From: Pseudomonadota bacterium | GTDB taxonomy: Bacteria > Pseudomonadota > Alphaproteobacteria > Rhodospirillales > Magnetospirillaceae | Direction of reading: 5' to 3' | Length of the DNA: 64,000 bases | Assembly: GCA_021848545.1 (NCBI GenBank) | Contig: JAJZUL010000007.1 | Span: 34,606-98,605, forward strand | Part shown: positions 8,957-18,272 of the stretch, in pieces | Layout: every line of letters starts with the position of its first letter | How positions within the stretch are numbered: position 1 is the first letter of the stretch | Made by a program: the position numbers and the translations under genes | Notes under the pieces: model-generated | Told to the model about the DNA's origin: nothing | The model's input: only the letters and a program-made list of their open reading frames with translations | The model's database searches: none

Positions 8957-9415
8957 CTATCCCTTCTCGCGCATCACCCGCGCTTTTTCCCGGTTCCAGT
9001 CGCGTTTCTTCTCGGCTTCGCGGCGGTCGTGATGTTTCTTGCCGCGGGCCAGGCCCAGGGCGACCTTGGCGATGCCGCGGTCGGTGAAGTGAATGTCGAG
9101 CGGCACCAAGGTCATGCCGTCCTTGGCGATCGCCCCCAGAAGCTTGCGGGCTTCGCGCGTGTGCAGCAGCAGCTTGCGCGGGCGGCGCGTCTCATGCGGG
9201 AAGGGCATGCGAGACTGGTATTCAGGGATATAGGCATTGAACAGCCAAATCTCATCCCCCGAAGGTCCGGCATAGGCTTCCGATATGTTGCCTTTGCCGG
9301 CGCGCAGCGATTTGACCTCGGTTCCCATCAGCATGATGCCGGCCTCCACCGTGTCGACGATGAAATAATCGTGGCGGGCCTTGCGGTTCTGGGCGGCGAT
9401 ATGAGGTGGGGGCAA
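8957..9415 (-). CDS. smpB: SsrA-binding protein SmpB
   Basis: The 152-residue product has the standard SmpB length and features: [13 protein letters not shown] at the start, [18 protein letters not shown], and a basic C-terminal tail ([16 protein letters not shown]) that mimics an mRNA in the decoding centre. With tmRNA it rescues stalled ribosomes. It lies 18 bases downstream of dapA, a pairing common in alphaproteobacteria. Confidence 0.95.
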   Translation of the reverse strand: MPPPHIAAQNRKARHDYFIVDTVEAGIMLMGTEVKSLRAGKGNISEAYAGPSGDEIWLFNAYIPEYQSRMPFPHETRRPRKLLLHTREARKLLGAIAKDGMTLVPLDIHFTDRGIAKVALGLARGKKHHDRREAEKKRDWNREKARVMREKG

Positions 9416-9433
9416 TGGCCGGTTTTCCGATGG

Positions 9434-10306
9434 TCAGATCAGGTTCAGCCCGGCCATCGCCGCCCGAACGCGGGCGCGGGCGGTTTCGGTGACCGCCACC
9501 AGCGGCAGACGCAGATCCTCGGCGCCCTTGCCCAGCAGCGAGACGCCGTATTTGGCCGGCGCGGGATTGGGTTCGCAGAACATGGCGTCGTGCAGCGGCG
9601 CCAGCCGGTCGCGGATGGCGAAACAGGTGGCGAGATCGCCCGACGCCCAGGATTCGTGCAATTGAGCGCACAAGCGCGGCGCCACGTTCGAGGTGACCGA
9701 AATGCAGCCGACGCCGCCCTGGGCCAGAAAGGCGGTTACGGTGGCGTCCTCGCCGGACAATTGGCAGAAGTCGGGTCCCACGGCATTGCGCAGCCGCAAG
9801 GGGCGGGCCAGATCGGCGGTGGCATCCTTGACGCCGATGATGGCGGGGATGGCGGCCAGCCGCGCCATGGTCTCGACGGAGATGTCGACCACGCTGCGGC
9901 CCGGAATATTATAGACCACGATCGGGATGTCCACGGCGCGGGCGATGGCCTCGAAATGGCGGAACAGCCCTTCCTGGCTCGGCTTGTTGTAATAGGGGGC
10001 CACCACCAGCGCCGCGTCGGCGCCGGCCTGGGCGGCATGGCGGGTCAGCGCGATGGCCTCTTCGGTCGAATTGGAGCCGGTGCCGGCCACCACCGGTATC
10101 CGGCCGTTGGCCACTTCGATGCACAATTCGATGACGCGACGGTGCTCGGTATGGGACAGGGTCGCCGATTCGCCGGTCGTTCCGCAGGGAACGACGCCAT
10201 GCGTGCCTTCGGCGATCTGCCAGTCGACGAATGACTGGAACGCGCTTTCATCGACTTTGCCGTCGCGAAAGGGGGTGATAAGGGCGGTAAGCGATCCCTT
10301 CAACAT
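9434..10306 (-). CDS. dapA: 4-hydroxy-tetrahydrodipicolinate synthase
   Basis: The product (290 residues from [13 protein letters not shown]) has GTTGESATL, the catalytic tyrosine in VVYNIPGRS and the Schiff-base lysine in IGVKDAT. It condenses pyruvate and aspartate semialdehyde in lysine/diaminopimelate synthesis. Upstream in-frame ATGs at 10315 and 10333 would add 3 or 9 residues. No strong ribosome site separates them, and family alignment favours 10306. Confidence 0.93.
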   Translation of the reverse strand: MLKGSLTALITPFRDGKVDESAFQSFVDWQIAEGTHGVVPCGTTGESATLSHTEHRRVIELCIEVANGRIPVVAGTGSNSTEEAIALTRHAAQAGADAALVVAPYYNKPSQEGLFRHFEAIARAVDIPIVVYNIPGRSVVDISVETMARLAAIPAIIGVKDATADLARPLRLRNAVGPDFCQLSGEDATVTAFLAQGGVGCISVTSNVAPRLCAQLHESWASGDLATCFAIRDRLAPLHDAMFCEPNPAPAKYGVSLLGKGAEDLRLPLVAVTETARARVRAAMAGLNLI

Positions 10307-10798
10307 GTGAGGCATTCCGGGGCTGATGTCCATCGCGTGGAAATCGCGGACAATACGCGCAACGGGTGGGAAAACGCAACGGCCCTGCCGCCCCTCCCCA
10401 GGGGAATCGGGTGAACCCGCTTCCCCTGCATTATGTATATTTCCCTCAGCGCCGGGCGGTCGCCTCCGCTCCCTGGGCTATCCTCGCTTGCGCTCCGAGG
10501 CCCCAGTGGGGCCTCTCCGCACGCTGCGGCGGCCTCAACGGCCTAGTCGCTCCGCTCCAACGCGCTTCACCCGATTACCCTGCGCCCCTCCACAGGGGAA
10601 TCTGGTTCACCCGATTCCCCTGGCCGGCGTATCCAGAACCCTTGCCAAAAACGCCCCGAAAGGGTATGAACCCGCCACCAAACCGCACGCGGGTTCGCGG
10701 CGGCGCGTCTTGACGCGACCGTCGCTCCGGTGTCGCTCCTGGATCGGAGCGATCACAGACCCGCGGAGGCTCAACCGGAGAAACAAAAGGAAACTCCC
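10307..10798. repeat. dapA-rpsB divergent intergenic region with a repeated hairpin element
   Basis: This 492-base gap contains no gene. It holds two copies of a palindromic element of about 42 bases (near 10389-10432 and 10584-10625). Each contains CAGGGGAA and TTCCCCTG arms around a variable core and is led by GCCCCTCC. Between them lies GAGGCCCC-AGT-GGGGCCTC (10497-10515). The rpsB promoter and leader lie to the right (10642-10798). Confidence 0.7.
10642..10670 (+). promoter_or_regulatory. Candidate sigma-70 promoter for rpsB-tsf
   Basis: TTGCCA (10642-10647) and TATGAA (10665-10670) are spaced by 17 bases, about 130 bases before the rpsB start. This leaves room for a leader in which ribosomal protein S2 could bind its own mRNA, as known in other bacteria. 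The autoregulation is inferred. Confidence 0.45.
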
Positions 10799-11638
10799 AT
10801 GTCTCTGCCCACGTTCAGCATGCGTCAGCTCGTCGAAGCCGGCGTTCATTTCGGCCACAATACGCGCCGCTGGAATCCGCGGATGTCCCCCTACCTGTTC
10901 GGGGTCCGCAACGGTATCCACATCATCGATCTGCAGCAGTCCGTGCCGATGCTGCATAAGGCCATGCAAGCCGTGCGCGACGTCGTCGCCGGCGGCGGCC
11001 GCGTTCTGTTCGTCGGCACCAAGCGGGCGGCTTCGGATATCGTTGCCGATTCGGCCAAGCGCTGCGGCCAGTATTACGTCAACCATCGCTGGCTGGGCGG
11101 CATGCTCACCAACTGGAAGACCATTTCCCATTCCATCAAGCGCCTGCGCGACCTGGACGAGCAATTGTCGGGCGGCGCCATGGGCGGCCTGACCAAGAAG
11201 GAACAGCTCAACCTGCAGCGCGAACGCGACAAGCTGGAACGCGCGCTGGGCGGCATCAAGGAAATGGGCGGCCTTCCCGACATTCTGTTCATCATCGACA
11301 CCAACAAGGAATCGCTGGCGGTCGAGGAAGCCACCAAGCTGGGCATTCCCGTCGTCGCCGTTCTCGATTCGAACAGCGATCCGAACGGGGTGACCTATCC
11401 CATCCCCGGCAATGATGACGCCATCCGCGCCATTCAGACCTATTGCGACATGATCAGCGGCGCCGTGCTTGACGGCATCCAGGCCGAGATCACCCGCTCG
11501 GGCGGGGATATCGGCGCCGCCGCCGAAGCGCCGGTGGAGATCATCGCCGAGGACGGGGAAGCCGAAGCGCCGGCGGTGGAAGCCGCGGCCGAGAATACCG
11601 AAGCCGGGACCGGCGAAACCGAAACCGCCGAAGCCTGA
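10799..11638 (+). CDS. rpsB: 30S ribosomal protein S2
   Basis: The 279-residue product begins [20 protein letters not shown] and carries [22 protein letters not shown] and [11 protein letters not shown], all diagnostic of S2. An Ala/Glu-rich C-terminal tail of about 45 residues extends beyond the usual core, as in other alphaproteobacteria. The ATG follows AAAGGAAACTCCC. It heads the rpsB-tsf pair. Confidence 0.97.
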   Translation: MSLPTFSMRQLVEAGVHFGHNTRRWNPRMSPYLFGVRNGIHIIDLQQSVPMLHKAMQAVRDVVAGGGRVLFVGTKRAASDIVADSAKRCGQYYVNHRWLGGMLTNWKTISHSIKRLRDLDEQLSGGAMGGLTKKEQLNLQRERDKLERALGGIKEMGGLPDILFIIDTNKESLAVEEATKLGIPVVAVLDSNSDPNGVTYPIPGNDDAIRAIQTYCDMISGAVLDGIQAEITRSGGDIGAAAEAPVEIIAEDGEAEAPAVEAAAENTEAGTGETETAEA

Positions 11639-11662
11639 TTTCATCAACAGAGCCGTTTAGAC

Positions 11663-11690
11663 ATGGCGGCGACTGGTCTGTCGCCGCCAT
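11663..11690 (+). terminator. Stem-loop between rpsB and tsf
   Basis: ATGGCGGCGAC and GTCGCCGCCAT form a perfect 11-bp stem with loop TGGTCT, followed by TCGTTT. It could be a partial terminator or attenuator that sets the rpsB:tsf ratio. Confidence 0.5.
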
Positions 11691-11765
11691 TCGTTTAAGC
11701 TTCATTGTTCCGTCGGCCCTTGGCGCGCCACGATGGGACGCCCCCCGTTAATAAGGAAAGAACCC

Positions 11766-12686
11766 ATGGCCGAAATCACCGCTTCCCTGGTCAAGGAGCT
11801 GCGCGAAAAGACCGGCGCCGGCATGATGGATTGCAAGAAGGCGCTGGGCGAAACCGGCGGCGATATCGAAGCCGCGATCGATTGGCTGCGCACGAAAGGG
11901 TTGGCCGCCGCCGCCAAGAAGGCCGGCCGCGTCGCCGCCGAGGGGCTGGTCGGCATCGCCTCCGCCGGTACCCGCGCCGTGGTGGTGGAAGTAAACGCGG
12001 AAACCGATTTCGTCGCCCGCAACGAGCAGTTCCAAGGCTTCGTGTCGGCGGTCGCCGAAGCAGCTCTCGGCGGGGCCACCGATGTCGAGGCTTTGAAGGG
12101 CGCGACCCTGGCCGACGGCAGGACGGTCGAGGCGGGCCTGACCGCTCTGATCGCCACCATCGGCGAAAACATGACCCTGCGCCGTTCCGCCGGCCTGTCG
12201 GTGGAAAAGGGCGTGGTCGCCACTTATATGCATTCGGCCGCCGCCCCCGGTTTGGGCAAGATCGGCGTTCTGGTGGCGCTGGAATCGGCCGGCGATCCGG
12301 CCAAGCTCACCGAACTCGGCAAGCAGATCGCCATGCATGTGGCCGCGGCCAATCCCTTGTTCCTGGATCAGAGCTCGGTCGATAGCTCGGCTCTGGATCG
12401 CGAGCGGGCGGTGCTGACCGAACAGGCGTCGGCGTCGGGCAAGCCGGCCGCGGTCATCGAAAAGATGGTCGAGGGACGCATCCGCAAATATTACGAGGAA
12501 GTCTGTCTGCTCGATCAGGTTTTCGTCATCGATCAGGAGAACCGGATTTCCAAGGTTCTGGAGAATGCCGGCAAGGAACTGGGCGCGCCCGTTTCCCTGA
12601 CTGGGTTCGTGCGGTTCGCCCTGGGAGCCGGGGTCGAAAAGGAAGAAAAGGACTTCGCCGCCGAAGTGGCGGCGCAGCTCGGTTAG
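11766..12686 (+). CDS. tsf: Elongation factor Ts
   Basis: The 306-residue product has the N-terminal UBA-like domain ([19 protein letters not shown]) and the core [13 protein letters not shown]. It exchanges GDP for GTP on EF-Tu. The ATG at 11766 follows AAGGAAAGAACCC, so the upstream in-frame ATG at 11733 is rejected. Confidence 0.97.
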   Translation: MAEITASLVKELREKTGAGMMDCKKALGETGGDIEAAIDWLRTKGLAAAAKKAGRVAAEGLVGIASAGTRAVVVEVNAETDFVARNEQFQGFVSAVAEAALGGATDVEALKGATLADGRTVEAGLTALIATIGENMTLRRSAGLSVEKGVVATYMHSAAAPGLGKIGVLVALESAGDPAKLTELGKQIAMHVAAANPLFLDQSSVDSSALDRERAVLTEQASASGKPAAVIEKMVEGRIRKYYEEVCLLDQVFVIDQENRISKVLENAGKELGAPVSLTGFVRFALGAGVEKEEKDFAAEVAAQLG

Positions 12687-12691
12687 TGATC

Positions 12692-12727
12692 TCGCCGCTT
12701 CGCGCCGTAACGGGCGCGAAGCGGCGA
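12692..12727. other. 15-bp GC-rich stem-loop after tsf
   Basis: TCGCCGCTTCGCGCC and its exact complement flank the loop GTAACG right after the tsf stop. On the plus strand it is followed by As and not Ts, so it is not a canonical intrinsic terminator for tsf. It may instead protect the mRNA 3' end. Confidence 0.6.
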
Positions 12728-12915
12728 AAAATCATGTATGGTCGCTTTCCGGCGGGTGTCAGATTGGTTGGCCCCGTCCGAATCCTGGCATGCGTCGATC
12801 CCGAAGGTCACCCGTTCGGTAAATTTCGGGATAGGCGTATTTGTCCACATATGAATGGCCCGTGGTTCCAGGCGTCGTGTGGCGTCGGGGGCGGGACATC
12901 GGGGAACGAGACGAC

Positions 12916-13641
12916 ATGGGCAGTACCGCCGGATTTCGCCGCGTTTTGCTGAAGGTTTCGGGCGAGGGCCTGATGGGACAGGGCGAGTACGGGCTCGACC
13001 CGGCCACTGTCCAACGTATCGCCGGTGAAGTGAAATCGGTTCACGATCTGGGCGTGCAGGTGTGCTGCGTGGTGGGTGGCGGCAACATCTTTCGCGGCGT
13101 GTCCGGCGCCGCCTCGGGAATGGAGCGGGCGGCCGCCGACCACATGGGCATGCTGGCCACCGTCATCAATGCCCTGGCCCTGCAAAACGCCATCGAGCAA
13201 CAGGGGGTTCCCTGTCGGGTGCAGTCGGCCATCTCCATGCCCACCGTCTGCGAGACCTACATTCGCCGTCGCGCCATTCGCCATCTGGAGAAGGGCCGCG
13301 TGGTGATTTTCGCCGCCGGAACCGGCAATCCCTTTTTCACCACCGACACCGCGGCGGCCTTGCGCGCGGTCGAGATGGGGTGCGACGCGCTGCTGAAGGC
13401 GACGCAGGTGGACGGGGTCTATACCGCCGATCCCAAGACGTCGCCCGACGCCGAGCGCTATGAGCGTTTGACCTTTCATGAGGTTCTGTCCCGCGATCTG
13501 AAGGTAATGGATGCGGCGGCCATCGCGCTGTGCCGCGAGAACCGGGTTCCGATTCTCGTCTTCGATCTTCACCAGGACCGCGCCGTTGCCGATGTCGTCT
13601 GCGGTCAGGGCCGTTTCACCATCATTGCCGAAGGGGAGTGA
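12916..13641 (+). CDS. pyrH: UMP kinase
   Basis: The 241-residue product has [22 protein letters not shown] and the [16 protein letters not shown] loop of bacterial hexameric UMP kinases. It phosphorylates UMP to UDP. The ATG at 12916 (MGSTAGFRR) is chosen over 12841 because homology begins there. A 229-base gap separates it from tsf. Confidence 0.96.
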   Translation: MGSTAGFRRVLLKVSGEGLMGQGEYGLDPATVQRIAGEVKSVHDLGVQVCCVVGGGNIFRGVSGAASGMERAAADHMGMLATVINALALQNAIEQQGVPCRVQSAISMPTVCETYIRRRAIRHLEKGRVVIFAAGTGNPFFTTDTAAALRAVEMGCDALLKATQVDGVYTADPKTSPDAERYERLTFHEVLSRDLKVMDAAAIALCRENRVPILVFDLHQDRAVADVVCGQGRFTIIAEGE

Positions 13642-13646
13642 CATCC

Positions 13647-14219
13647 GTGAGTGCGCCGACCAACTGGACCGATCTCAGGGCTGATTTGCAACGGCGCATG
13701 GATTCGGCCGTGGATGTCCTGAAAAAGGAATTCGCGGGTTTGCGGACCGGCCGCGCCGCCGCCAGCCTGTTGGAGCCGGTGGTGGTGGAAGCCTATGGCA
13801 GCGCCATGCCGCTGACCCAGTGCGGCACCATAGGCGTGCCCGAGCCTCGCATGCTGACCGTGCAGGTGTGGGACAAGGGGCTGGTCAAGGCGGTGGAAAA
13901 GGCGATCCGCGATGCCGGCCTCGGCCTCAATCCCGCCGCCGACGGCATGCTGGTGCGGGTGCCCATTCCGCCCTTGAACGAGGAACGGCGCCGCGAATTG
14001 CAGAAGGTGGCCGCAAAATATGCCGAGCAGGCGCGGGTTTCGGTCCGCAATGTGCGCCGGGACGGCATGGAAGCCCTCAAGCGGCTGGCCAAGGACGGGG
14101 TGATTTCCGAGGACGAGACCCATAAACACGAAAAAGAGGTCCAGTCCGTTACCGACGAGGCCATCAAGAAGCTCGACGACGCCCTCGCCCATAAGGAAAA
14201 AGAGATCATGCAGGTGTGA
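13647..14219 (+). CDS. frr: Ribosome recycling factor
   Basis: The product (190 residues from the GTG at 13647) has [41 protein letters not shown] and [13 protein letters not shown], the standard RRF signatures. With EF-G it splits post-termination ribosomes. It starts 5 bases after pyrH. Its stop shares a base with the uppS ATG (TGATG). Confidence 0.96.
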   Translation: MSAPTNWTDLRADLQRRMDSAVDVLKKEFAGLRTGRAAASLLEPVVVEAYGSAMPLTQCGTIGVPEPRMLTVQVWDKGLVKAVEKAIRDAGLGLNPAADGMLVRVPIPPLNEERRRELQKVAAKYAEQARVSVRNVRRDGMEALKRLAKDGVISEDETHKHEKEVQSVTDEAIKKLDDALAHKEKEIMQV

Positions 14220-14956
14220 TGGCGATGGAATCCGCCCCCTTTCCAATCGATCCGTCTCCGCCTGTGCATGTCGCCATCATCATGGATGGCAATGGCCGGT
14301 GGGCCCGGGCGCGCGGGCTGCCCCGCGCCCTTGGGCATAAGAGCGGGGCGGAAGCGGTGCGTCGCACGGTGGAGGCGGCGCGGGAAATGGGGGTTTCATA
14401 CCTGACCCTTTACGCCTTTTCCGCCGAGAACTGGAAACGGCCACCGGCCGAGATTGCCGCCTTGATGGGATTGTTGCGCCTTTACCTGCGCAGCGAGATC
14501 GCCAATCTGAGCAAGAACGGTATCCGCCTCAGGGTGATCGGCGACCGGGGGCGTATGGGGGCGGATATCGTCGCTCTGGTCGACGAGGTCGAGGCCAAAA
14601 CCCGGAACAACGGGGCGATGACCCTGACCCTGGCGCTGTCCTACGGAGGAAGGCAGGAGATCGCCGAAGCGGCGCGCGCGGCGGCGCGCGATGTCGCCGC
14701 CGGCCGTATTTCCGCCGATGAGGTCGACGAAACGACCCTGGCCCGTTATCTGGCGACGGCGGACATGCCAGATCCCGATCTGGTCATCCGCACCTCGGGC
14801 GAAAAGCGCGTCTCCAATTTCCTGTTGTGGCAATCGGCTTATGCCGAATTGCTGTTCGTCGATGTGCTGTGGCCGGATTTCGGCCGCGACGATTTCGAGG
14901 CGGCCGTGCGCGCCTATCATCACCGCGAGCGCCGTTACGGCGCCGCCATCGGCTGA
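14219..14956 (+). CDS. uppS: Undecaprenyl diphosphate synthase
   Basis: The 245-residue product has IIMDGNGRWARARG with the catalytic Asp, LTLYAFSAENWKRP and the C-terminal DLVIRTSGEKRVSNFLLWQ. It makes the C55 carrier lipid for peptidoglycan and O-antigen. The start overlaps the frr stop; GTG 14216 and ATG 14225 are alternatives. Confidence 0.96.
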   Translation: MAMESAPFPIDPSPPVHVAIIMDGNGRWARARGLPRALGHKSGAEAVRRTVEAAREMGVSYLTLYAFSAENWKRPPAEIAALMGLLRLYLRSEIANLSKNGIRLRVIGDRGRMGADIVALVDEVEAKTRNNGAMTLTLALSYGGRQEIAEAARAAARDVAAGRISADEVDETTLARYLATADMPDPDLVIRTSGEKRVSNFLLWQSAYAELLFVDVLWPDFGRDDFEAAVRAYHHRERRYGAAIG

Positions 14957-14964
14957 GCCCGCCG

Positions 14965-15750
14965 GTGCTGCGCGCGCGGGCCTTGTCCGCTTTGGTCCTG
15001 GGGCCGTTGGCTTTGGTCGCGGCTTGGTGGGGCGGGCTGTATTTTGCCGCGGTCGCCGCCGTGGCGACCATGGTGATGAGTTGGGAATGGTGCCGCATGG
15101 TTGCCGGCCGGTTCGGCAACGGCGGCCGGCTCGCCGCATTGGTTTGCGCCGCCGCCTGTCTGCTGTCGGTATCTTTTGCGGGGCCGGCGGTGTTGGTGGT
15201 GGTGGCCGGCGCCCTGGTCGCGGCGATCACGGCCCCGGACCGTCTGCGCGTCTGGGCCGGGACCGGCACTCTTTATGCGGGACTGCCGTCGGTGGCCTTG
15301 ATTTGGCTGCGGGAGTACCAAGATCACGGTCGCGAGGTGTTGTTCTGGGTTTTGCTGGTGGTATGGGCCACCGATATCGGCGCCTATGCGTTCGGGCGGT
15401 TGATCGGCGGGCCGCTTCTGGCGCCAGCGGTGAGTCCGAAGAAGACCTGGGCGGGGCTGCTGGGCGGCATGGCCTGTTCGGCGGCTGTGGGGGCCGGCAT
15501 GGCGCCGTTCATGGACGGAGGCAGCGTCGTCGGGCTGGCGGTCGGAAGCGCTTTTCTGGCGGTGGTGGCCCAGGCCGGAGATTTGTTTGAAAGCTGGGTC
15601 AAGCGGCGCTGGGGCGTAAAGGATGCCAGCCATGTCATACCTGGACATGGCGGGGTTCTCGATCGGGTTGACGGATTGTTGGCGGTCTCAAGCGCGGTCG
15701 CCTTGGCGACTTTGGCGTCCGGGACGGAGGTCATTCGGTGGCATTGGTGA
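14965..15750 (+). CDS. cdsA: Phosphatidate cytidylyltransferase
   Basis: The 261-residue product has several membrane segments and the C-terminal CDS signature (SPKKTWAGLLGG, then DLFESWVKRRWGVKDASHVIPGHGGVLDRVDG). It makes CDP-diacylglycerol at the inner membrane. The start is taken as GTG 14965, 8 bases after the uppS stop; the longer frame runs back into uppS. Confidence 0.93.
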   Translation: MLRARALSALVLGPLALVAAWWGGLYFAAVAAVATMVMSWEWCRMVAGRFGNGGRLAALVCAAACLLSVSFAGPAVLVVVAGALVAAITAPDRLRVWAGTGTLYAGLPSVALIWLREYQDHGREVLFWVLLVVWATDIGAYAFGRLIGGPLLAPAVSPKKTWAGLLGGMACSAAVGAGMAPFMDGGSVVGLAVGSAFLAVVAQAGDLFESWVKRRWGVKDASHVIPGHGGVLDRVDGLLAVSSAVALATLASGTEVIRWHW

Positions 15751-15766
15751 AGGAAAGGGCCGATCG

Positions 15767-16948
15767 ATGAGCGGCAACGCACGAAAAGACGGCCGTCGGG
15801 GCGTCACCATTCTGGGATCGACCGGGTCCATCGGCAAGAACACCGTGTCGCTGATCGAGGCGGAGCCGGAGCTTTATCGGGTCGAGGCGCTGGTCGCCAA
15901 CACCAATGCCGATCTGCTGGCGGAGCAAGCCCGCCGGTTGACGCCGCGAATGGCGGTGGTGGCCGATACCAGGGCCTTGCCGCGCTTGCGCCAATTGCTC
16001 GACGGGACCGGCATCGCCGTGGCCGGCGGGCCCGAGGCCGTGGTCGAAGCGGCGCAATTGCCGGCCGATTGGGTGATGGCCGCGATCGTCGGCGCCGCTG
16101 GTCTGGCCCCCACCTTGGCCGCCATCCGCCGCGGCGTGACCATCGCGCTCGCCAACAAGGAATGCCTGGTTTGCGCCGGGCAATTGATGATGGCCGAGGT
16201 GGAACGCTGTGGGGCCACCTTGTTGCCGGTGGATTCGGAGCATTCCGCCATTTTCCAGGTTTTCGACTTCGACCAGAAGGACAGGATCGACAAGATCATC
16301 CTGACCGCTTCGGGCGGGCCGTTCCGGCGCACCGCTCTGGAGGCCATGGCCGACGTTACGCCGGCCCAGGCCGTGGCCCACCCCAACTGGTCGATGGGCG
16401 CCAAGATTTCGGTCGATTCGGCGACCATGATGAACAAGGGGCTGGAACTGATCGAGGCCTACCATCTGTTCGGCCTGCCGGAGACGCAGATCGACATTCT
16501 GGTTCATCCGCAATCGGTCATCCATTCGGCCGTGGCCTATGTGGACGGGTCGGTGCTGGCGCAGTTGGGATCGCCCGATATGCGCACGCCCATCGCCTAT
16601 GCCCTGGGCTGGCCCGAGCGGATCGCCGCGCCGGCTCCGAAGCTGGATTTGGCGGCGATCGCCCAGCTTACCTTTGAAGCCCCCGATCCGGTCCGTTTTC
16701 CCGCTCTGCGTCTGGCCCGTCAGGCTTTGCAGGCAGGCGGAACGGCCCCCATCGTTCTGAATGCCGCCAACGAGGTGGCGGTCGCGGCCTTCCTCGGCGA
16801 ACGGGTATCTTTCCTCGATATCGCCACGATCGTCGAGGAAACTCTGGCGGCGGTTCCCGAGATCGCCTTAACTTCGATCGAGGATGTTTTCGGTCAGGAT
16901 CGTCGGGCTCGGGATCGGGCCGAAACCATCGTCGGCCGGCGTCACTGA
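15767..16948 (+). CDS. dxr: 1-deoxy-D-xylulose 5-phosphate reductoisomerase
   Basis: The 393-residue product has the NADPH loop ILGSTGSIGKNT, ANKECLVCAG, LLPVDSEHSAIFQ and SVDSATMMNKGLELIEAYHLF. It catalyses the first committed step of the MEP isoprenoid pathway, which feeds uppS two genes upstream. ATG 15767 follows GAAAGGG. Confidence 0.96.
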   Translation: MSGNARKDGRRGVTILGSTGSIGKNTVSLIEAEPELYRVEALVANTNADLLAEQARRLTPRMAVVADTRALPRLRQLLDGTGIAVAGGPEAVVEAAQLPADWVMAAIVGAAGLAPTLAAIRRGVTIALANKECLVCAGQLMMAEVERCGATLLPVDSEHSAIFQVFDFDQKDRIDKIILTASGGPFRRTALEAMADVTPAQAVAHPNWSMGAKISVDSATMMNKGLELIEAYHLFGLPETQIDILVHPQSVIHSAVAYVDGSVLAQLGSPDMRTPIAYALGWPERIAAPAPKLDLAAIAQLTFEAPDPVRFPALRLARQALQAGGTAPIVLNAANEVAVAAFLGERVSFLDIATIVEETLAAVPEIALTSIEDVFGQDRRARDRAETIVGRRH

Positions 16949-16970
16949 CAGGAACGAATTGGGATTTCCG

Positions 16971-18107
16971 ATGGCCTTTCTTGCCGGAATTTGGGATTAC
17001 GTCGGCGTTTTCCTGATCATCCTGACCGTCGTGGTCTTCATCCACGAATTCGGTCACTACCTCGTGGCCCGGAGCAACGGCGTCAGGGTCACCGTCTTTT
17101 CGGTCGGTTTCGGTCCCGAATTGTTCGGTTGGACCAATCGGGCCGGCACCCGGTGGCGGATCAGCGCCGTGCCGCTAGGCGGGTATGTCCGCATGTTCGG
17201 CGATGCCGACGACACTTCTTCGACCGCGTCGGACGAGGTGGTGACCGAGGCTGACCGGGCGGTTTCATTCCATCACAAGCGGGTGGGGCAACGTGCCGCC
17301 ATCGTCGTCGCCGGACCGGCCGCCAATTTCATATTCGCGATTCTGGGGCTGGCGGCGATGTTCATGATCCTGGGCCAGCCCATCGCCGCGCCGGTGGTCG
17401 GCAGCGTCGAGCCGGGCAGCGCCGCGGCCGCGGCCGGCCTGAAGGCCGGCGACCGCATCATCAGGATCGACGGCACGGCGATCCACAGCTTCACCGATAT
17501 CCAGCGCATGGTCCGTCTTGATGTCGGCGGCAAGCTGGATCTGGTGGTCGAGCGCGGAAACAAACGCCTGTCCATGGTGGCCGTGCCGCATATGGTCGAA
17601 CATAAGAGCTTTTTCGGCGGCAAGGAAAAAATACCGCTGCTGGGCATTGCCGCCGATCCGGCCGACATGCATGTGATTCACCACGGGCCGGTTTCGGCGC
17701 TGGTGGCATCGTTTCGCGAGACCGGAAACATGATTTCGACCACCGCGATCGGTATCGGTCAGATATTGGACGGCACGCGAGGCGCCAGTCAGTTGGGTGG
17801 ACCGATACGCATCGCCCAGGGGGCAGGACAAGCGGCCAAAATGGGGCTTTCGAGTGTGATCTTTTACACGATCATACTTTCTTTGAATTTGGGCTTGATT
17901 AATCTCTTTCCCATCCCCGTACTGGATGGTGGGCGCTTGGTATTCTACGGAATAGAAGCCGTTCTTGGGCGGCCGTTGGGGGAGAGGGCGCAAGAATATG
18001 GTTTTCGAATCGGGCTGATTCTGGTATTGGCCTTGATGGTTTTTGCCACCGGCAACGACATCGCCTCTTTGCCGGTCTGGGAGACTATCAAGCGTTTGTT
18101 TTCGTAG
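16971..18107 (+). CDS. rseP: Site-2 metalloprotease RseP
   Basis: The 378-residue product has the zinc motif HEFGH in the first membrane segment (about residue 25), one clear PDZ domain (about 140-210, VEPGSAAAAAGLKAGDRIIRI) and the C-terminal NLFPIPVLDGGRL helix that gives the third zinc ligand. It cleaves anti-sigma factors and remnant signal peptides within the membrane. It sits between dxr and bamA as usual. Confidence 0.95.
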   Translation: MAFLAGIWDYVGVFLIILTVVVFIHEFGHYLVARSNGVRVTVFSVGFGPELFGWTNRAGTRWRISAVPLGGYVRMFGDADDTSSTASDEVVTEADRAVSFHHKRVGQRAAIVVAGPAANFIFAILGLAAMFMILGQPIAAPVVGSVEPGSAAAAAGLKAGDRIIRIDGTAIHSFTDIQRMVRLDVGGKLDLVVERGNKRLSMVAVPHMVEHKSFFGGKEKIPLLGIAADPADMHVIHHGPVSALVASFRETGNMISTTAIGIGQILDGTRGASQLGGPIRIAQGAGQAAKMGLSSVIFYTIILSLNLGLINLFPIPVLDGGRLVFYGIEAVLGRPLGERAQEYGFRIGLILVLALMVFATGNDIASLPVWETIKRLFS

Positions 18108-18272
18108 ATTTTGAATTGGCAATTCATCCCTCTCGGTCCTTCGCTGGACGGGTGGGGCGAGGGCCGAGTCGCAATCGGATCATGAGAGTGGCGCACCGTC
18201 CCGTTCCCGGGATGGCGACCCCACCGGACGGCAGCCACCGGCATGGCGGGCGCCAGGACAGAGGGAGCGTGG

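Noticed and set aside
8876..10234. Plus-strand frame (452 aa)
   Set aside because: Antisense to smpB and dapA, which have full family signatures.
12692..12727. Strong stem-loop as intrinsic terminator of tsf
   Set aside because: Followed by As and not Ts on the coding strand, so only the stem-loop itself is reported.
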